DNA of 64,000 nt from assembly GCA_037974665.1 (NCBI GenBank), contig CM075780.1, positions 7,767,660-7,831,659 on the forward strand, given 5' to 3'. This DNA is from Ehretia macrophylla. Lineage: Eukaryota > Streptophyta > Magnoliopsida > Boraginales > Ehretiaceae. The translations under genes were made by a program, and so were the position numbers. This document shows positions 34,523 through 46,731 of the stretch, piece after piece; positions within the stretch are counted from its first letter, which is position 1; each line of letters opens with the position of its first letter. The notes under the pieces were generated by a model, which was not told the origin of the DNA, searched no databases, and saw only the letters and a program-made list of their open reading frames with translations.

Positions 34523-35079
34523 TTTTCAATTTTTTTTGCCCTGGTTAGGGTTGCCAAGATAATTTATCCACCAAATCTCTATTACTGAATCCCACGAAAC
34601 ATTGGACAAGACAACTTCGCTTCACGTAGAAGCTGGGCCCGCAAACTGAGGGCGTAGGGTTCGTGACCAGGTCTCCGTCGCTCCGGTGCCCATAACTTTT
34701 GATCTGTAAGTACTTACGCGGTGCACAACATACCGTTGCAAAGCACTCTGAGAGCTCTACGACGGGGGCATCCAGCTTGCTCGCTGTGCCCATCTTTGGA
34801 GCCCAAAATCGAACGTTTTCATCTGTTTCAGGCCACTTTTCTTCTTTTGCTATGTTTTTCCGTCCCAGATCGTACGTCGTGAACTGTTAAAAGGACGTCA
34901 ACCTGACTCACGGGACATCAAAGGGCCCTACAACCTGTCGATATCACGTCTTGCAAGCATGCTGCGTTGTTGAAACGGATGGGTTGTAGTTAAGCCCATT
35001 AGGCCTTTTGAATGAGCCATCTCTCTAGGCTGGGACTGTGAACAGTTAACACATAAAGGAATTGTGCCCTCCACATGAC

Positions 35080-35199
35080 GGGTGCGATCAGACCAGCCCT
35101 AATGCACCGGATCCCATCCGACCTCCGAAGTTAAGCGTGCTTGGGCGAGAGTAGTACTAGGATGGGTGACCCCCTTGGAAGTCCTTGTGTTGCATCCCC
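35080..35199 (+). rRNA. 5S rRNA: 5S rRNA, unit 40
   Basis: Changes: T12G, A19C, A40C, A43C, G97T, C107T, C116T. Three A-to-C changes within 25 bases are unusual for this array. Confidence 0.9.
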
Positions 35200-35756
35200 T
35201 TTTCAATTTTTTTTGCCCCGGTTAGGGTTGCCAAGATACTTTATCGACCAAATATCTATTACTTAATCCCACGGAACATTGGGCAAGACAACTTCGTTTC
35301 ACGTAGAGGCTGAGCCCGCAAACCGAGGGCGTAGGGTTTGTGACCAGGTCTCTGTCGCTCCGGTGCCCATAACTTTTGATCTGTAAGGAGTTACACGGCG
35401 CACAGCATACCGTTGCAAAGCTCTCTGAGAGCTCTACGACGGAGGCAGCCAGCTTGCTCACTTTACCCATTTTTGGAGCCCAAAATCGAACGTTTTCATT
35501 AGTGTCAGGCCACTTTTCTTCTTTTGCTCTATTTTTCCGTCCCGGATCTTACGTCGTCAACTGTTAAAAGGACGACAACCTGACTCGCGGGACATCAGAG
35601 GGCGCTACAACATGTCGATATCACGTATTGCAAGCATGCTGCGTTGTTGAAGCAGATAGGTTGTCGTTAAGCCCATTGGGACTTATGAATGGGCCATCTC
35701 TCTAGGCTGCGACTATGAACAGTAAACACATAAAGGAATTGTGCCCTCAACATGAC

Positions 35757-35876
35757 TGGTGCGATCATACCAGCACTAATGCACCGAATCCCATCAGAAT
35801 TCCGAGGTTAAGCGTGCTTGGGCGAGAGTAGTACTATGATGGGTGACCCCCTGGGAAGTCCTCGTGTGGCACCCCC
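35757..35876 (+). rRNA. 5S rRNA: 5S rRNA, unit 41
   Basis: Changes: G1T, G31A, C44T, A50G, G81T, T112G. TATA-like box ATAAAGG. Confidence 0.91.
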
Positions 35877-36432
35877 TTTTCAATTTTTTTTGCCCTGGTT
35901 AGGGTTGCCAAGATACTTCATCCACCAAATCTTTATTACTGAATCCCACAGAACATTGGGCAAGACAACTTCGCTTTACGTAGAGGCTAGGCCCACAAAT
36001 CGAGGGCGTAGTGTTTGTGACCAGGTCTCCGTTGCTCTAGTGCCCATAACTTTTGATCCGTAAGGAGTTACGCTGCGCACAGCATACTGTTGCAAAGCTC
36101 TCTGAGAGCTCTACGACGGGGGCACCCAGCTTGCTCACTGTACCCTTTTTTGGAGCCCAAAATCGAATGTTTTTATCCGTCTCAGGCCACTTTTATTCTA
36201 TTGCTCATTTTTTCGTCCCGGATCGTACATCGTGAACTGTTAAAAAAGTGACAACCTGATTCGCAGGACATTAGAGGGCCCTACAACGTGTGGATATCAC
36301 ATCTTACGAGGATGCTGCGTTGTTGAAGCGGATGGGTTGTCGTCAAGCCCCTTGGGCCTTTTGAATGGGCCATCTCTCTAGGCTGGGATTGTGAACCGTT
36401 AACACATATAGGAGTTGTGCCCTCAACATGAC

Positions 36433-36552
36433 GGGTGCGATCATACCAGCACTAATGCGCCGGATCCCATCAGAACTCCGAAGTTAAGGGTGCTTGGGCA
36501 ATAGTAGTACTAGGATGGGTGACCCCTTGGGAAGTAGTCGTGTTGCACCACC
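36433..36552 (+). rRNA. 5S rRNA: 5S rRNA, unit 42, degenerate
   Basis: Changes: A27G, C57G, G68A, G70T, C95T, C104A, C105G, C118A. The intermediate element at 67-72 is hit twice. The T run after the gene is also interrupted. Confidence 0.89.
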
Positions 36553-37109
36553 TTATCTATTTTTTTTGCCCTGGTTAGGGTTGCCATGATACTTTATCCA
36601 CCAAATCTCTATTACTGGATCCCACGGAACATTGAGCAAGACAACTTCGCTTCACGTAGAGGCTGGGCTCGCAAACCAAGGGCGTTGGGTTTGTGACCAG
36701 GTCTCCGTCGCTCTGGTGCCCATATCTTTTGATCCGTAAGGAGTTACGCATCGCACAGAATACCGTTGCAAAGCTCTTTGAGAGCTATACGATGGGGGCA
36801 CCCATCTTGCTCGCTGTGCCCGTTTTTGGAGCCCAAAATCGAACGTGTTCATCAGTTTCAGGCCACTTTTCTTCTTTTGCTCTGTTTTTTCATCCCGGAT
36901 CATACGTCGTGAACTGTTAAAAGGACGACAACCTGACTCGCGGGACATCAGAGGGCCCTACAATGTGTTGATATCATGTCTTGCGAGGATGCTGCATTGT
37001 TGAAGTGGATGGGTTGTCGTTAAGCCCATTGGGCCTTTTGAATGGGCCATCTCTCTAGGCTAGGACTGCGAACCGTTAACACATATAGGAATTGTACCCT
37101 CAAAATGAC

Positions 37110-37229
37110 GGGTGCGATCATACTAGCACTAATGCACCGGATCCCATCAGAACTCCAAAGTTTAGCGTGCTTGGGCGAGAGTAGTACTAGGATGGGTGAC
37201 CCCTTGGGAAGTCCTCGTGTTGCACCCCC
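37110..37229 (+). rRNA. 5S rRNA: 5S rRNA, unit 43
   Basis: Changes: C15T, G48A, A54T, C95T. A54T recurs in units 44, 63 and 64. Confidence 0.93.
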
Positions 37230-37786
37230 TTTTCAATTTTTTTTGCCCTGGTTAGGGTTGCCAAGATACTTTATCCACCAAATCTCTATTACAGAATCCC
37301 ACGGAACATTGGGCAAGACAACTTCATTTCACGTAGAGGCTGGGACAGCAAACCGAGGGCGTAGGGTTTGTGACCAGGTCTTCGTCGCTCCGGTGCCCAT
37401 AACTTTTGATCCGTAGGGAGTTACGCGTCGCACAGCATACCGTTGCAAAGCTCTCTGAGAGCTCTACGACGGAGGCAGCCAGCATGCTCACTGTGCCATT
37501 TTTTGGAGCCCAAAATCTAACGTTTTCATCAGTTTCAGGCCACTTTTCTGCTTTTGTTCTGTTTTTTCGTCCCGGATCGTGCGTCGTGAACTGTTAAAAG
37601 GACGACAACCTGACTCGCGGGACATCAGAGGGCCCTACAACGTGTTGATATCATGTCTTGCGAGGATGGTGCGCTGTTGAAGTGGATGGATTGTCGTTAA
37701 GCCCATTGGGCCTTTTTAATGGGCCATCTCTTTAGGCTGGGTCTGTGAACCGTTAACACATATAGGAATTGTGCCCTCAACATGAC

Positions 37787-37906
37787 GGGTGTGATCATAC
37801 CAGCACTAATGCACCGGATCCCATCAGAACTCCGAAGTTTAGCGTGCTTGGTAGAGTGTAGTACTAGGATGGGTGACCCCCTGGGAAGTCCTCGTGATGC
37901 ACCCTC
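37787..37906 (+). rRNA. 5S rRNA: 5S rRNA, unit 44
   Basis: Changes: C6T, A54T, G66T, C67A, A71T, T111A, C119T. G66T/C67A is shared with unit 46. TATA-like box ATATAGG. Confidence 0.9.
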
Positions 37907-38463
37907 TTTTCAATTTTTTTTTGCCCTGGTTAGGGTTGCCAAGATACTTTATCCACCAAATCTCTATTACTGAATCCCACGGAACATTGGGCAAGACAAC
38001 TTCGCTTCACGTAGAGGCTGGGCCCGCAAACCGAGGGCGTAGTGTTTGTGACCAGGTCTCCGTTGCTCCGGTGCCCATAACTTTTGATCCGTAAGGAGTT
38101 ATACGGCGCACAGCATACCGTTGCAAAGCTCTCTGAGAGCTCTACGACGGAGGCACACAGCTTGCTCGTTGAGCCCTTTTTAGGGCCCAAAATCGAACGT
38201 TTTCATCAATTTCAGGCCACTTTTCTTCTTTTGCTCTGTTTTTTCGTCCCGGATCGTACGTCATGAACTGTTAAAAGGACAACAACCTGACTCGCGGGAC
38301 ATCAGAGGGCCCTACAACGTGTTGATATCACGTCTTGCGAGGATGCTGCGTTGTTGAACCGGATGGGTTGTCGTTAAGCCCATTGGGCCTTTTGAATTGG
38401 ACATCTCTCTAGGCTGGGACTGTGAACCGTTAACACATATAGGAATTGTGCCCTCAACATGAC

Positions 38464-38583
38464 GGGTGCGATCATACCAGCACTACTGCACCGGATCCCA
38501 TCTGAACTCCGAAGTTATGCGTGCTTGGGCAAGAGTAGTACTAGGATGGGTGACCCCTTGCGAAGTCCTCATGTTGCACCCCC
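38464..38583 (+). rRNA. 5S rRNA: 5S rRNA, unit 45
   Basis: Changes: A23C, A40T, A55T, G68A, C95T, G98C, G108A. Its spacer has the CTCAGAGAG palindrome variant also found in units 65, 66 and 69. Confidence 0.9.
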
Positions 38584-39138
38584 TTTTCAATTTTTTTTGC
38601 GCTGGTTAGGGTTGCCAAGATACTTTATCTACCAAATCTCTATTACTAAATCCCACGGAACATTGGGCAAGATAACTTCGCTTTACGTAGAGGCTGGCCC
38701 GCAAACCGAGGGCGTAGGGTTTGTGACCAGGTCTTCGTTGCTCCGGTGCCCATAACTTTTGGTCCGTAAGGAGTTACGCGGCGACAGCATACCGTCGCAA
38801 AGCTCTCAGAGAGCTCTACGATGGGGGCACCCAGCTTTCTCGCTGTGCCAATTTTTGGTGCCCAAAATTGAACATTTTCATCAATTTCAGGCCACTTTTT
38901 TTCTTTTGCTCTGTTTTTCCATCCCGGATCGTACGTCGTGAACTGTTAAAAGGACGACAACCTGACTCGCGGGACATCAGAGGGCTCTACAATGTGTTGA
39001 TATCAAGTCTTGCGAGGATGTTGCGTTGTTGAAGTGGATGGGTTGTCGTTAAGCCCATTGGGCCTTTAGAATGGGCCATCTCTCTAGGCTAGGACTGTGA
39101 ACCTTTAACACATATAGGAATTGTGCCCTCAACATGAT

Positions 39139-39258
39139 GGGTGCGATCATACCAGCACTAATGCACTGGATCCCATCAGAACTCCGAAGTTAAGCGTGCT
39201 TGGTAGAGAGTAGTACTAGGATGGGTGACCCCCTGGGAAGTCCTCGTGTTGCACCCTC
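39139..39258 (+). rRNA. 5S rRNA: 5S rRNA, unit 46
   Basis: Changes: C29T, G66T, C67A, C119T; T at -1. TATA-like box ATATAGG. Confidence 0.93.
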
Positions 39259-39815
39259 TTTTCAATTTTTTTTTGCCCTGGTTAGGGTTGCCAAGATACT
39301 TTATCCACCAAATCTCTATTACTGAATCCCACGGAACATTGGGCAAGACAACTTCGCTTCACGTAGAGGCTGGGCCCGCAAACCGAGGGCGTGGGGTTTG
39401 TGACAAGGTCTCCGTCGCTCCGATGCCTATAACTTTTGATTCGTAAGGAGTTACGCGGTGCACAGCATACCGTTGCAAAGCTCTTTGAGAGCTCTACGAC
39501 GGGGGCACCCAGCTTGCTCGCTGTGCCCTTTTTGGAGCCCAAAATCGAACGTTTTCATCAGTTTCTGGCAACTTTACTTCTTTTGCTATGTTTTTCCATC
39601 CCAGATCGTATGTCGTGAACAGTTAAAAGGACGACAACCTGACTCGCGAGACATCAGAGGGCGCGACAACGTGTTGATATCACCTCTTGCGAGGATGCTA
39701 CGTTTTTTAAGCGGATGGGTTGTCGTTAAGCCTATTGGGCCTTTTCAATGGGCCATCTCTCTAGGCTGGGACTGTGAACCGTTAACACATATAGGAATTG
39801 TGCCCTCAACATGAC

Positions 39816-39935
39816 GGGTGCGATCATACCAGCACTAATGCACCGGATCCCATCAGAACTCCGAAGTTAAGCGTGCTTGGGCGAGAGTAGTACTAGGATG
39901 GGTTACCCCCTGGGAAGTCCTCGCGTTGCACCCCC
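39816..39935 (+). rRNA. 5S rRNA: 5S rRNA, unit 47
   Basis: Two changes, G89T and T109C; TATA-like box ATATAGG and C at -1. One of the best preserved copies. Confidence 0.96.
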
Positions 39936-40491
39936 TTTTCAATTTTTTTTGCCCTGGTTAGGGTTGCCAAGATACTTTATCCACCAAATCTCTATTACTG
40001 AATCCCACGGAACATTGGGCAAGACAACTTCGCTTCACGTAGAGGCTGGGCCTGCAAACCGAAGGCATAGGGTTTGTGACCAGGTCTTCGTTGCTCCGGT
40101 GCCCATAACTTTTGATCCGTAAGGAGTTACACGGCGTACAGCATACCGTTGCAAAGCTCTCTGAGAGCTCTACGACGGGGGCACCCAGCTTGCTCGCTGT
40201 GCCCTTTTTGGTGCCCAAAATCGAACGTTTTCATTAGTTTCAGGCCACTTTCCTTCTTTTGCTCTGTTTTTCCGTCCCGGATCGTACATCGTGAACTGTT
40301 AAAAGTATGACAACCTGACTCGCGGGACATCAGAGGGCCCTACAATGTGTTGATATCACATCTTGTGAGGATGCTGCGTTGTTGAAGCGGATGGGTTGTC
40401 GTTAAGCCCATTGGACCTTTTGAAAGGGCCATTTCTCTAGGCTGGGACTGTGAACCGTTAACATATATAGGAATTGTGCCCTCAACATGAC

Positions 40492-40611
40492 GGGTGTAAT
40501 CATACTAGCACTAATGCTCCAGATCCCATCAAAACTCCGAAGTTAAGCGTGCTTGGGAGAGTTTAGTACTAGGATGGGTGACTCCCAGGGAAGTCCTCGT
40601 GTTGCACCACA
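40492..40611 (+). rRNA. 5S rRNA: 5S rRNA, unit 48, strongly degenerate
   Basis: Thirteen changes: C6T, G7A, C15T, A27T, G30A, G41A, C67A, A71T, G72T, C92T, T96A, C118A, C120A. The intermediate element is damaged. It is followed by the shortened 667-bp unit. Likely a pseudogene. Confidence 0.86.
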
Positions 40612-41158
40612 TTTTCAATTTTTTTTGCCTTGGTTAGACACGTTATCCACCAAATCTCTATTACTGAATCCCACGAAACATAGGGCAAGACAACTTCGCT
40701 TCACGTAGACGCTGGGCTCGCAAACCGAGGGCGTAGGGTTTGTGAACAGGTCTCCGTCTCTCCGGTGCCCATAACTTTTGATCCGTAAGGAGTTACGCCG
40801 CGCACAACATATCATTGCAAAGCTCTCTGAGAGCTCTACGACGGGGGCAGCGAGCGTGCTCGCTTTGCCCATTTTTGGAGCCCAAAATCGAATGTTTTCA
40901 TCAGTTTCAGACCACTTTTCTTTTTTTGGTCTGTTTTTTCATCCCGGATCGTACGTCGTGAACTGTTAAAAGGACGACAACCTGACTCGCGGGACATCAG
41001 AGGGCCCTACAACGTGTCGACATCACGTCTTGGAAGCATGCTGCATTGTTGAAGAGGATGGGTTGTCGTTAAGCCCATTGGGCCTTTTGAATTGGCCATC
41101 TTTCTAGGCTGCGACTATGAACAGTTAACACATAAAGGAATTGTACCCTCAACATGAT

Positions 41159-41278
41159 AGCTGCGATCATACCCGCACTAATGCACCGGATTCCATCAGA
41201 ACTCCGAAGTTAAGCGTGCTTGTGCGAGAGTAGTACTAGGATGGGTTACCCCTTGGGAAGTCCTCGTGTTGCACCCCT
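41159..41278 (+). rRNA. 5S rRNA: 5S rRNA, unit 49
   Basis: Changes: G1A, G3C, A16C, C34T, G65T, G89T, C95T, one C short at the 3' end; T at -1. Helix I is weakened. Confidence 0.89.
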
Positions 41279-41834
41279 TTTTCAATTTTTTTTGCCCTGG
41301 TTAGGGTTGCAAAGATACTTTATCCACCAAATCTCTATTACTGAATCCCACGGAACATTGGCAAGACAACTTCGCTTCATGTAAAAGCTGGGCCTGCAAA
41401 CCGAGGGCGTAGGGTTTGTGACCAGGTCTCCGTCACTCCGGTGCCCATAACTTTTGATCCGTAAGAAGTTACGCGGCGCACAGCATACCGTTGCAAAGCT
41501 CTTTGAGAGCTCTACGACGCGGGCACCCAGCTTTCTCACTGTACCCCTTTTTGGAGCCCAAAATCGAATGTTTTTATCATTTTCTGGCAACTTTTCTTCT
41601 TTTGCTCTGTTTTTCCATCCCGGATCGTACGTCATGAACCGTTAAAAGGACGACAACCTGACTCGCCAGACATCAGAGGGCTCGACAACGTGTTGATATC
41701 ACGTCTTGCGAGCATGCTACGTTGTTGAATCGGATGGGTTGTCGTTAAGCCCATTGGTCCTTTTGAATTGGCCATCTCTCTAGGCTGGGACTGTGAACCA
41801 TTAACACATATAGGAATTGTGCCCTCAACATGAT

Positions 41835-41954
41835 GGGTGCGATCATACAAGCACTAATGCAACGGATCCCATCAGAACTCCGAAGTTAAGCGTGCTTGGG
41901 CGAAAGTAGTACTAGGATGGGTGACCCCGTGGAAAGTCCTCGTATTGCACCCCC
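41835..41954 (+). rRNA. 5S rRNA: 5S rRNA, unit 50
   Basis: Changes: C15A, C28A, G70A, C95G, G99A, G110A; T at -1. TATA-like box ATATAGG. Confidence 0.91.
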
Positions 41955-42511
41955 TTTCCAATTTTTTTTGCCCTGGTTAGGGTTGCGAAGACACTTTATC
42001 CACCAAATCTCTATTATTGAATCCCACGGAACATTGGGCAAGACAACTTCACTTCACGTAGAGGCTGGGCCTGCAAACCGAGGGCGTAAGGTTTGCGACC
42101 AGGTCTCCGTCGCTCCGCTGCCTATAAATTTTGATCGGTAAGGAGTTACGCGCCGCACAGCATACCATTGCAAAGCTCTCTGAGAGCTCTACGACGGGGG
42201 CAGCCAGCTTGCTCGCTGTGCCCATTTTTGGTGCCCAAAATCGAACGTTTTCATCAATTTAAGTCCACTTTTCTTCTTTTGCTCTGTTTTTTCGTCACGG
42301 ACTGTATGTCGTGAACTGTTAAAAGGATGACAACCTGACTCGCGGGACATCAGAGGGCCCTACAACGTGTTGATATCATGTCTTGCAAGCATACTGTGTT
42401 GTTGAAGCAGATGGGTTGTCGTTAAGCCAATTGGGCCTTTTGAATGGGCCATCTCTTTAGGCTGGGACTGTGAATAGTTAACACATAAAGGAATTGTGCC
42501 CTCAACATGAC

Positions 42512-42631
42512 AAGTGTGATCATACCAGCACTAATGCACCGGATCCCATCAGAACTCCGAAGTTAAGCGTGCTTGGGCGAGTGTAGTTCTAGGATGGGTG
42601 ACCCCCTGGGAAGTCCTCGTGTTGCACCCCT
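42512..42631 (+). rRNA. 5S rRNA: 5S rRNA, unit 51
   Basis: Changes: G1A, G2A, C6T, A71T, A77T and a shorter 3' C run. Helix I is weakened at three pairs. Confidence 0.9.
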
Positions 42632-43187
42632 TTTTCAATTTTTTTTGCTCTGGTTAGGGTTGCCAAGATACTTTATCCACCAAATCTCTATTACTGAATC
42701 CCACGGAACATTGGGCATGACAACTTCACTTCACGTAGAGGCTGGGCCCGCAAACCGAGGGCGTAGAGTTTGTGACCACGTCTCCGTCGCTCCGGTGCCC
42801 ATAACTTTTGATCCGTAAGGAGTTACGCGGTGCACAGCATACCGTTGCAAAGCTATCTGAGGGCTCTAAGATGGGGGCAGCCAGTATACTCACTGTGCCC
42901 TTTTTTTGAGCCCAAAATTGAACATTTTCATCAGTTTTAGGCCACTTTTGTTCTTTTGCTCTGTTTTTCATCCCGGATCGTACGTCGTGAACTGTTAAAA
43001 GGACGACAACCTGACTCGCGGGACATCAGAGGGCCCTACAACGTGTCGATATCACGTCTTGCAAGTATGCTGTGTTGTTGAAGCGGATGGGTTGTCGTTA
43101 AGCCCATTGGGACTTTATAATGGTCCATCTCTCTAGGCTGGGACTGTGAACAGTTAACACATAAAGGAATTATGCACTCAACATGAC

Positions 43188-43307
43188 GGGTGTGATCATA
43201 CCAGCACTAATGCACCGGATCCCATCAGATCTCCGAAGTTAAGCGTGCTTGGGCGAGACTAGTACTAGGATGGGTGACTCTCTGGGAAGTCCTCGTGTTG
43301 CACCCGC
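43188..43307 (+). rRNA. 5S rRNA: 5S rRNA, unit 52
   Basis: Changes: C6T, A43T, G72C, C92T, C94T, C119G. TATA-like box ATAAAGG. Confidence 0.91.
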
Positions 43308-43863
43308 TTTTCAATTTTTTTTGCCCTGGTTAAGGTTGCCAAGATACTTTATCCACCAAATCTCTATTACTGAATCCCACGAAACATTGGGCAAGACAAC
43401 TTCGCTTCACGTAGAGGCTGGCCCGCAAACCGAGGGCGAAGGTTTTGTGACCAGGTCTCCGTCGCTCTGGTGCCCATAACTTTTGATCCGTAAGGAGTTA
43501 CGCGACGCACAGCATACAGTTGCAAAGCTCTCTGAGAGCTCTACGACGGGGGCAGCCAACTTGCTCGCTGTGCCCGTTTTTTAGACCTAAATAGAACGTT
43601 TTCATCAGTTTCAGGCCACTTTTCTTCTTTTACTCTATTTTTTCATCCCGGATCATACGTTGTGAACTGTTAAAAGGAACGACAACCTGACTCGCGGGAC
43701 ATCAGAGGGCCCTACAACGTGTCAATATAACGTCTTGCGGGGATGCTGCGTTGTTGAAGCGGATGGGTTGTCGTTAAGCCCATTGGGCCTTTTGAATGGG
43801 CCATCTCTCTAGGATGGGACGGTGAGCCGTTAACACATATAGGAATTGTGCCCTCAACATAAC

Positions 43864-43983
43864 GGGTGCGATCATACTAGCACTAATGCACCGGATCCCA
43901 TCAGAACTCCGAAGTTAAGCGTGTATGGGCGAGAGTAGTACTAGGATGGGTGACCCCCTGGGAAGTTCTCGTGTTGCACCGCC
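43864..43983 (+). rRNA. 5S rRNA: 5S rRNA, unit 53
   Basis: Changes: C15T, C61T, T62A, C104T, C118G. T62A with C104T is also seen in unit 38. TATA-like box ATATAGG. Confidence 0.92.
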
Positions 43984-44539
43984 TTTTCAATTTTTTTTGC
44001 GCTAGTTTGGGTTGCCAAGATAATTTATAGACCAAATCTCTATTACTGAATCCCACGGAACATTGGACAAGGCAACTTCGCTTCATGTAGAGGCTAGGCC
44101 CGCAAACGGAGGGCGTAGGGTTTGTGACCAGGTCTCCGTCGCTACGGTGCCCATAACTTTTGATCCGTAAGGAGTTACACGGCGCACAGCATACCGTTGC
44201 AAAGCTCTCTGAGAGCTCTACGACGGGGGCAGCCAGCTTGCTCGTTGTGCCCATTTTTTAGCCCAAAATCGAACATTTTCATCAGTTTCTGGCCACTTTT
44301 CTTCTTTTGCTCTATTTTTCCGTCCCGGATCATACGTTGTGAACTGTTAAAAGGACGACAACCTGACTCGCGGGACATCACAGGGCCCTACAACCTGTCG
44401 ATATCACATCTTGCAAGCATGCTGCGTTGTTGAAGCGTATGGGTTGTAGTTAAGCCCATTGGGCCTTTTGAATGGGCCATCTCTCTAGGCTGGGACTGTG
44501 AACAGTTAACACATAAAGGAATTGTGCCCTCAACATGAT

Positions 44540-44658
44540 GGGTGTGATCATACCAGCACTAATGCACCAGATCCCATCAAAACTATGAAGTTAATCATGC
44601 TTGGGCGAGAGTAGTACTAGGATTGGTGACCCCTGGGAAGTCCTCGTGTTGCACCCCC
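44540..44658 (+). rRNA. 5S rRNA: 5S rRNA, unit 54, degenerate
   Basis: Changes: C6T, G30A, G41A, C46A, C47T, G56T, G58A, G85T, with one C lost in the 91-95 run (119 nt); T at -1. Confidence 0.88.
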
Positions 44659-45215
44659 TTTTCAATTTTTTTTGCCCTGGTCAGGGTTGCCAAGTTACTT
44701 TATCCACCAAATCCCTATTACTGAATCCCACGGAACATTGGGCAAGACAACTTCGCTTCACTTAGAGGCTGAGCCCGCAAACCGAGGCCGTAGGGTTTGT
44801 GACCAGGTCTCCGTCGCTCCGGTGCCCATAACTTTTGATCCGTATGGAGTTACGCGGCGCACAGCATACCGTTGCAAAGCTCTCTGAGAGCTCTACAACG
44901 GGGGTAGCCAGGTTGCTCGCTTTGCCCCTTTTTGGAGCCCAAAATAGAGCATTTTCATCAGTTTTAGGCCACTTTTCTTCTTTTGATCTTTTTTTCCGTC
45001 GCGGATCGTACGTCGTGAACTGTTAAAAGGACGACAACCTGACTCGCAGGACATCACAGGGCCCTACAACTTGTCGATATCGCGTCTTGCAAGCATGCTG
45101 CGTTGTTGAAGCGGATGGGTTGTCGTTAAGCCCATTGGGCCTTTTGAATGGGCCATCTCTCTAGGCTGGGACTGTGAACAGTTAACACATAAAGGAATTG
45201 TGCCCTCAACATGAC

Positions 45216-45335
45216 GGGTGCGATCATACCAGCACTAATGCACAGAATCCCATCAGAACTCCAAAGTTAAGCATGCTTGGGCGAGAGTAGTACTAGGATT
45301 GGTGACCCCCTGGGAAGTCCTCGTGTTGCACCCCC
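45216..45335 (+). rRNA. 5S rRNA: 5S rRNA, unit 55
   Basis: Changes: C29A, G31A, G48A, G58A, G85T. TATA-like box ATAAAGG. Confidence 0.93.
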
Positions 45336-45892
45336 TTTTCAATTTTTTTTTCCCTGGTTAGGGTTTCCAAGATACTTTATCCACAAAATCTCTATTACTG
45401 AATCCCACGGAACATTGGGCAAGACAACTTTGCTTCACGTAGAGGCTGGGCCCGCAAACCGAGGGCGTAGGGTTTGTGACCAGGTCTCCGTCGCTCCGGT
45501 GCCCATAACTTTTGATCCGTATGGAGTTACGCGGCGCACAGCATACCGTTGCAAAGCTCTCTGAGAGCTCTACGACGGAGGCAGCCAGCTTGCTCGCTTT
45601 GCCCATTTTTGGAGCCCAAAATCGAACGTTTTCATCACTTTCAGGCCACTTTTCTTCTTTTGCTCTATTTTTCTGTCCTGGATCATACGTTGTGAACTGT
45701 TAAAAGGACGACAACCTGACTCGCAGGATGATAGGGGGCCCTACAACGTGTCGATATAACGTCTTGTGAGGATGCTGCGTTGTTGAAGCGGAAGGGTTGT
45801 CGTTAAGCCCATTGGGCCTTTTGAATAAGCTATCTCTCTAGGCTGGGACTGTGAACCTTTAACACATAAAGGAATTGTGCCCTCAACATGAC

Positions 45893-46012
45893 GGGTGCGA
45901 TCATACCAGCTTTAATGCACAGAATCTCATCAGATTTTTGACGTTAAGCGTGCTTGGGCGAGAGTAGTACTAGGATGGGTGACCCCCTGGGAAGTCCTCG
46001 TGTTGCACCCCC
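45893..46012 (+). rRNA. 5S rRNA: 5S rRNA, unit 56, probable pseudogene
   Basis: Ten changes packed into residues 19-50 (A19T, C20T, C29A, G31A, C35T, A43T, C44T, C46T, C47T, A50C), while the rest is intact. The cluster creates TTTTT at 45935-45939 inside the gene, a signal at which RNA polymerase III would be expected to stop. Confidence 0.88.
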
Positions 46013-46567
46013 TTTTCAATTTTTTTTGCCCTGGTTAGGGTTGCCAAGATACTTTATCCACCAAATCTCTATTACTTAATCCCACGGAACAATGGGCAAG
46101 ACAACTTCGCTTCACGTAGAGCTGGGCCCGCAAATCGAGGGCGTAGGGTTTGTGATCAAGTCTTCGTCGCTCCGGTGCCCATAACTTTTGATCCGTAAGG
46201 AGTTACGCGGCGCACAGCATACCGTTGCAAAGCTCTATGAGAGCTCTACGACAGGGCAGCCAGCTTGCTCGCTGTGCCCATTTTTGGAGCCCAAAATCGA
46301 ACGTTTTCATCAGTGTCCGGCCACTTTTCTTCTTTTGCTCTGTTTTTTCGTCCCGGATCTTACGTCGTGAACTGTTAAAAGGACGACAACCTGACTCGCG
46401 GGACATCAGAGGGCCCTACAACGTGTCGATATCACATCTTGCAAGCATGCTGCCTTGTTGAAGCGGATGGGTTGTCGTTAAGCCCATTGGGCCTTATGAA
46501 TAGGCCATCTCTCTAGGCTGCGACTATGAACAGTAAACACATAAAGGAATTGTGCCCTCAAAATAAC

Positions 46568-46687
46568 GGGTGCGATCATACCAGCACTAATGCACCAAAT
46601 CCCATCAAAACTCCGAAGTTAAGCGTGCTTGGGCGAGAGTAGTACTAGGATGGGTGACCCCCTTGGATGTCCTTGTGTTGCACCCCC
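46568..46687 (+). rRNA. 5S rRNA: 5S rRNA, unit 57, before the solo LTR
   Basis: Changes: G30A, G31A, G41A, G97T, A101T, C107T. The solo LTR begins 44 bp after its end, beyond the T runs, so its terminator is preserved. Confidence 0.92.
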
Positions 46688-46726
46688 TTTTCAATTTTTT
46701 TTGCCTTGGTTAGGGTTGCCAAGATA

Positions 46727-46731
46727 CTTTA
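46727..46731 (+). repeat. Target site duplication CTTTA, left copy
   Basis: CTTTA of the spacer segment CTTTATCCACC, directly before the terminal TG of the solo LTR. Repeated at 50767-50771. Confidence 0.9.

Larger units (their letters stand above)
30968..46731 (+). repeat. 5S rDNA tandem array, block 2 (24 genes)
   Basis: Units 34-57, same orientation and spacer layout as block 1. Most are 675-680 bp; the unit starting at 40492 is 667 bp because about 10 bp near the CTTTATCC segment are missing. The block begins 48 bp before a gene and ends 44 bp after one, both cuts being retroelement insertion points. Spacers hold no other gene. Confidence 0.97.
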
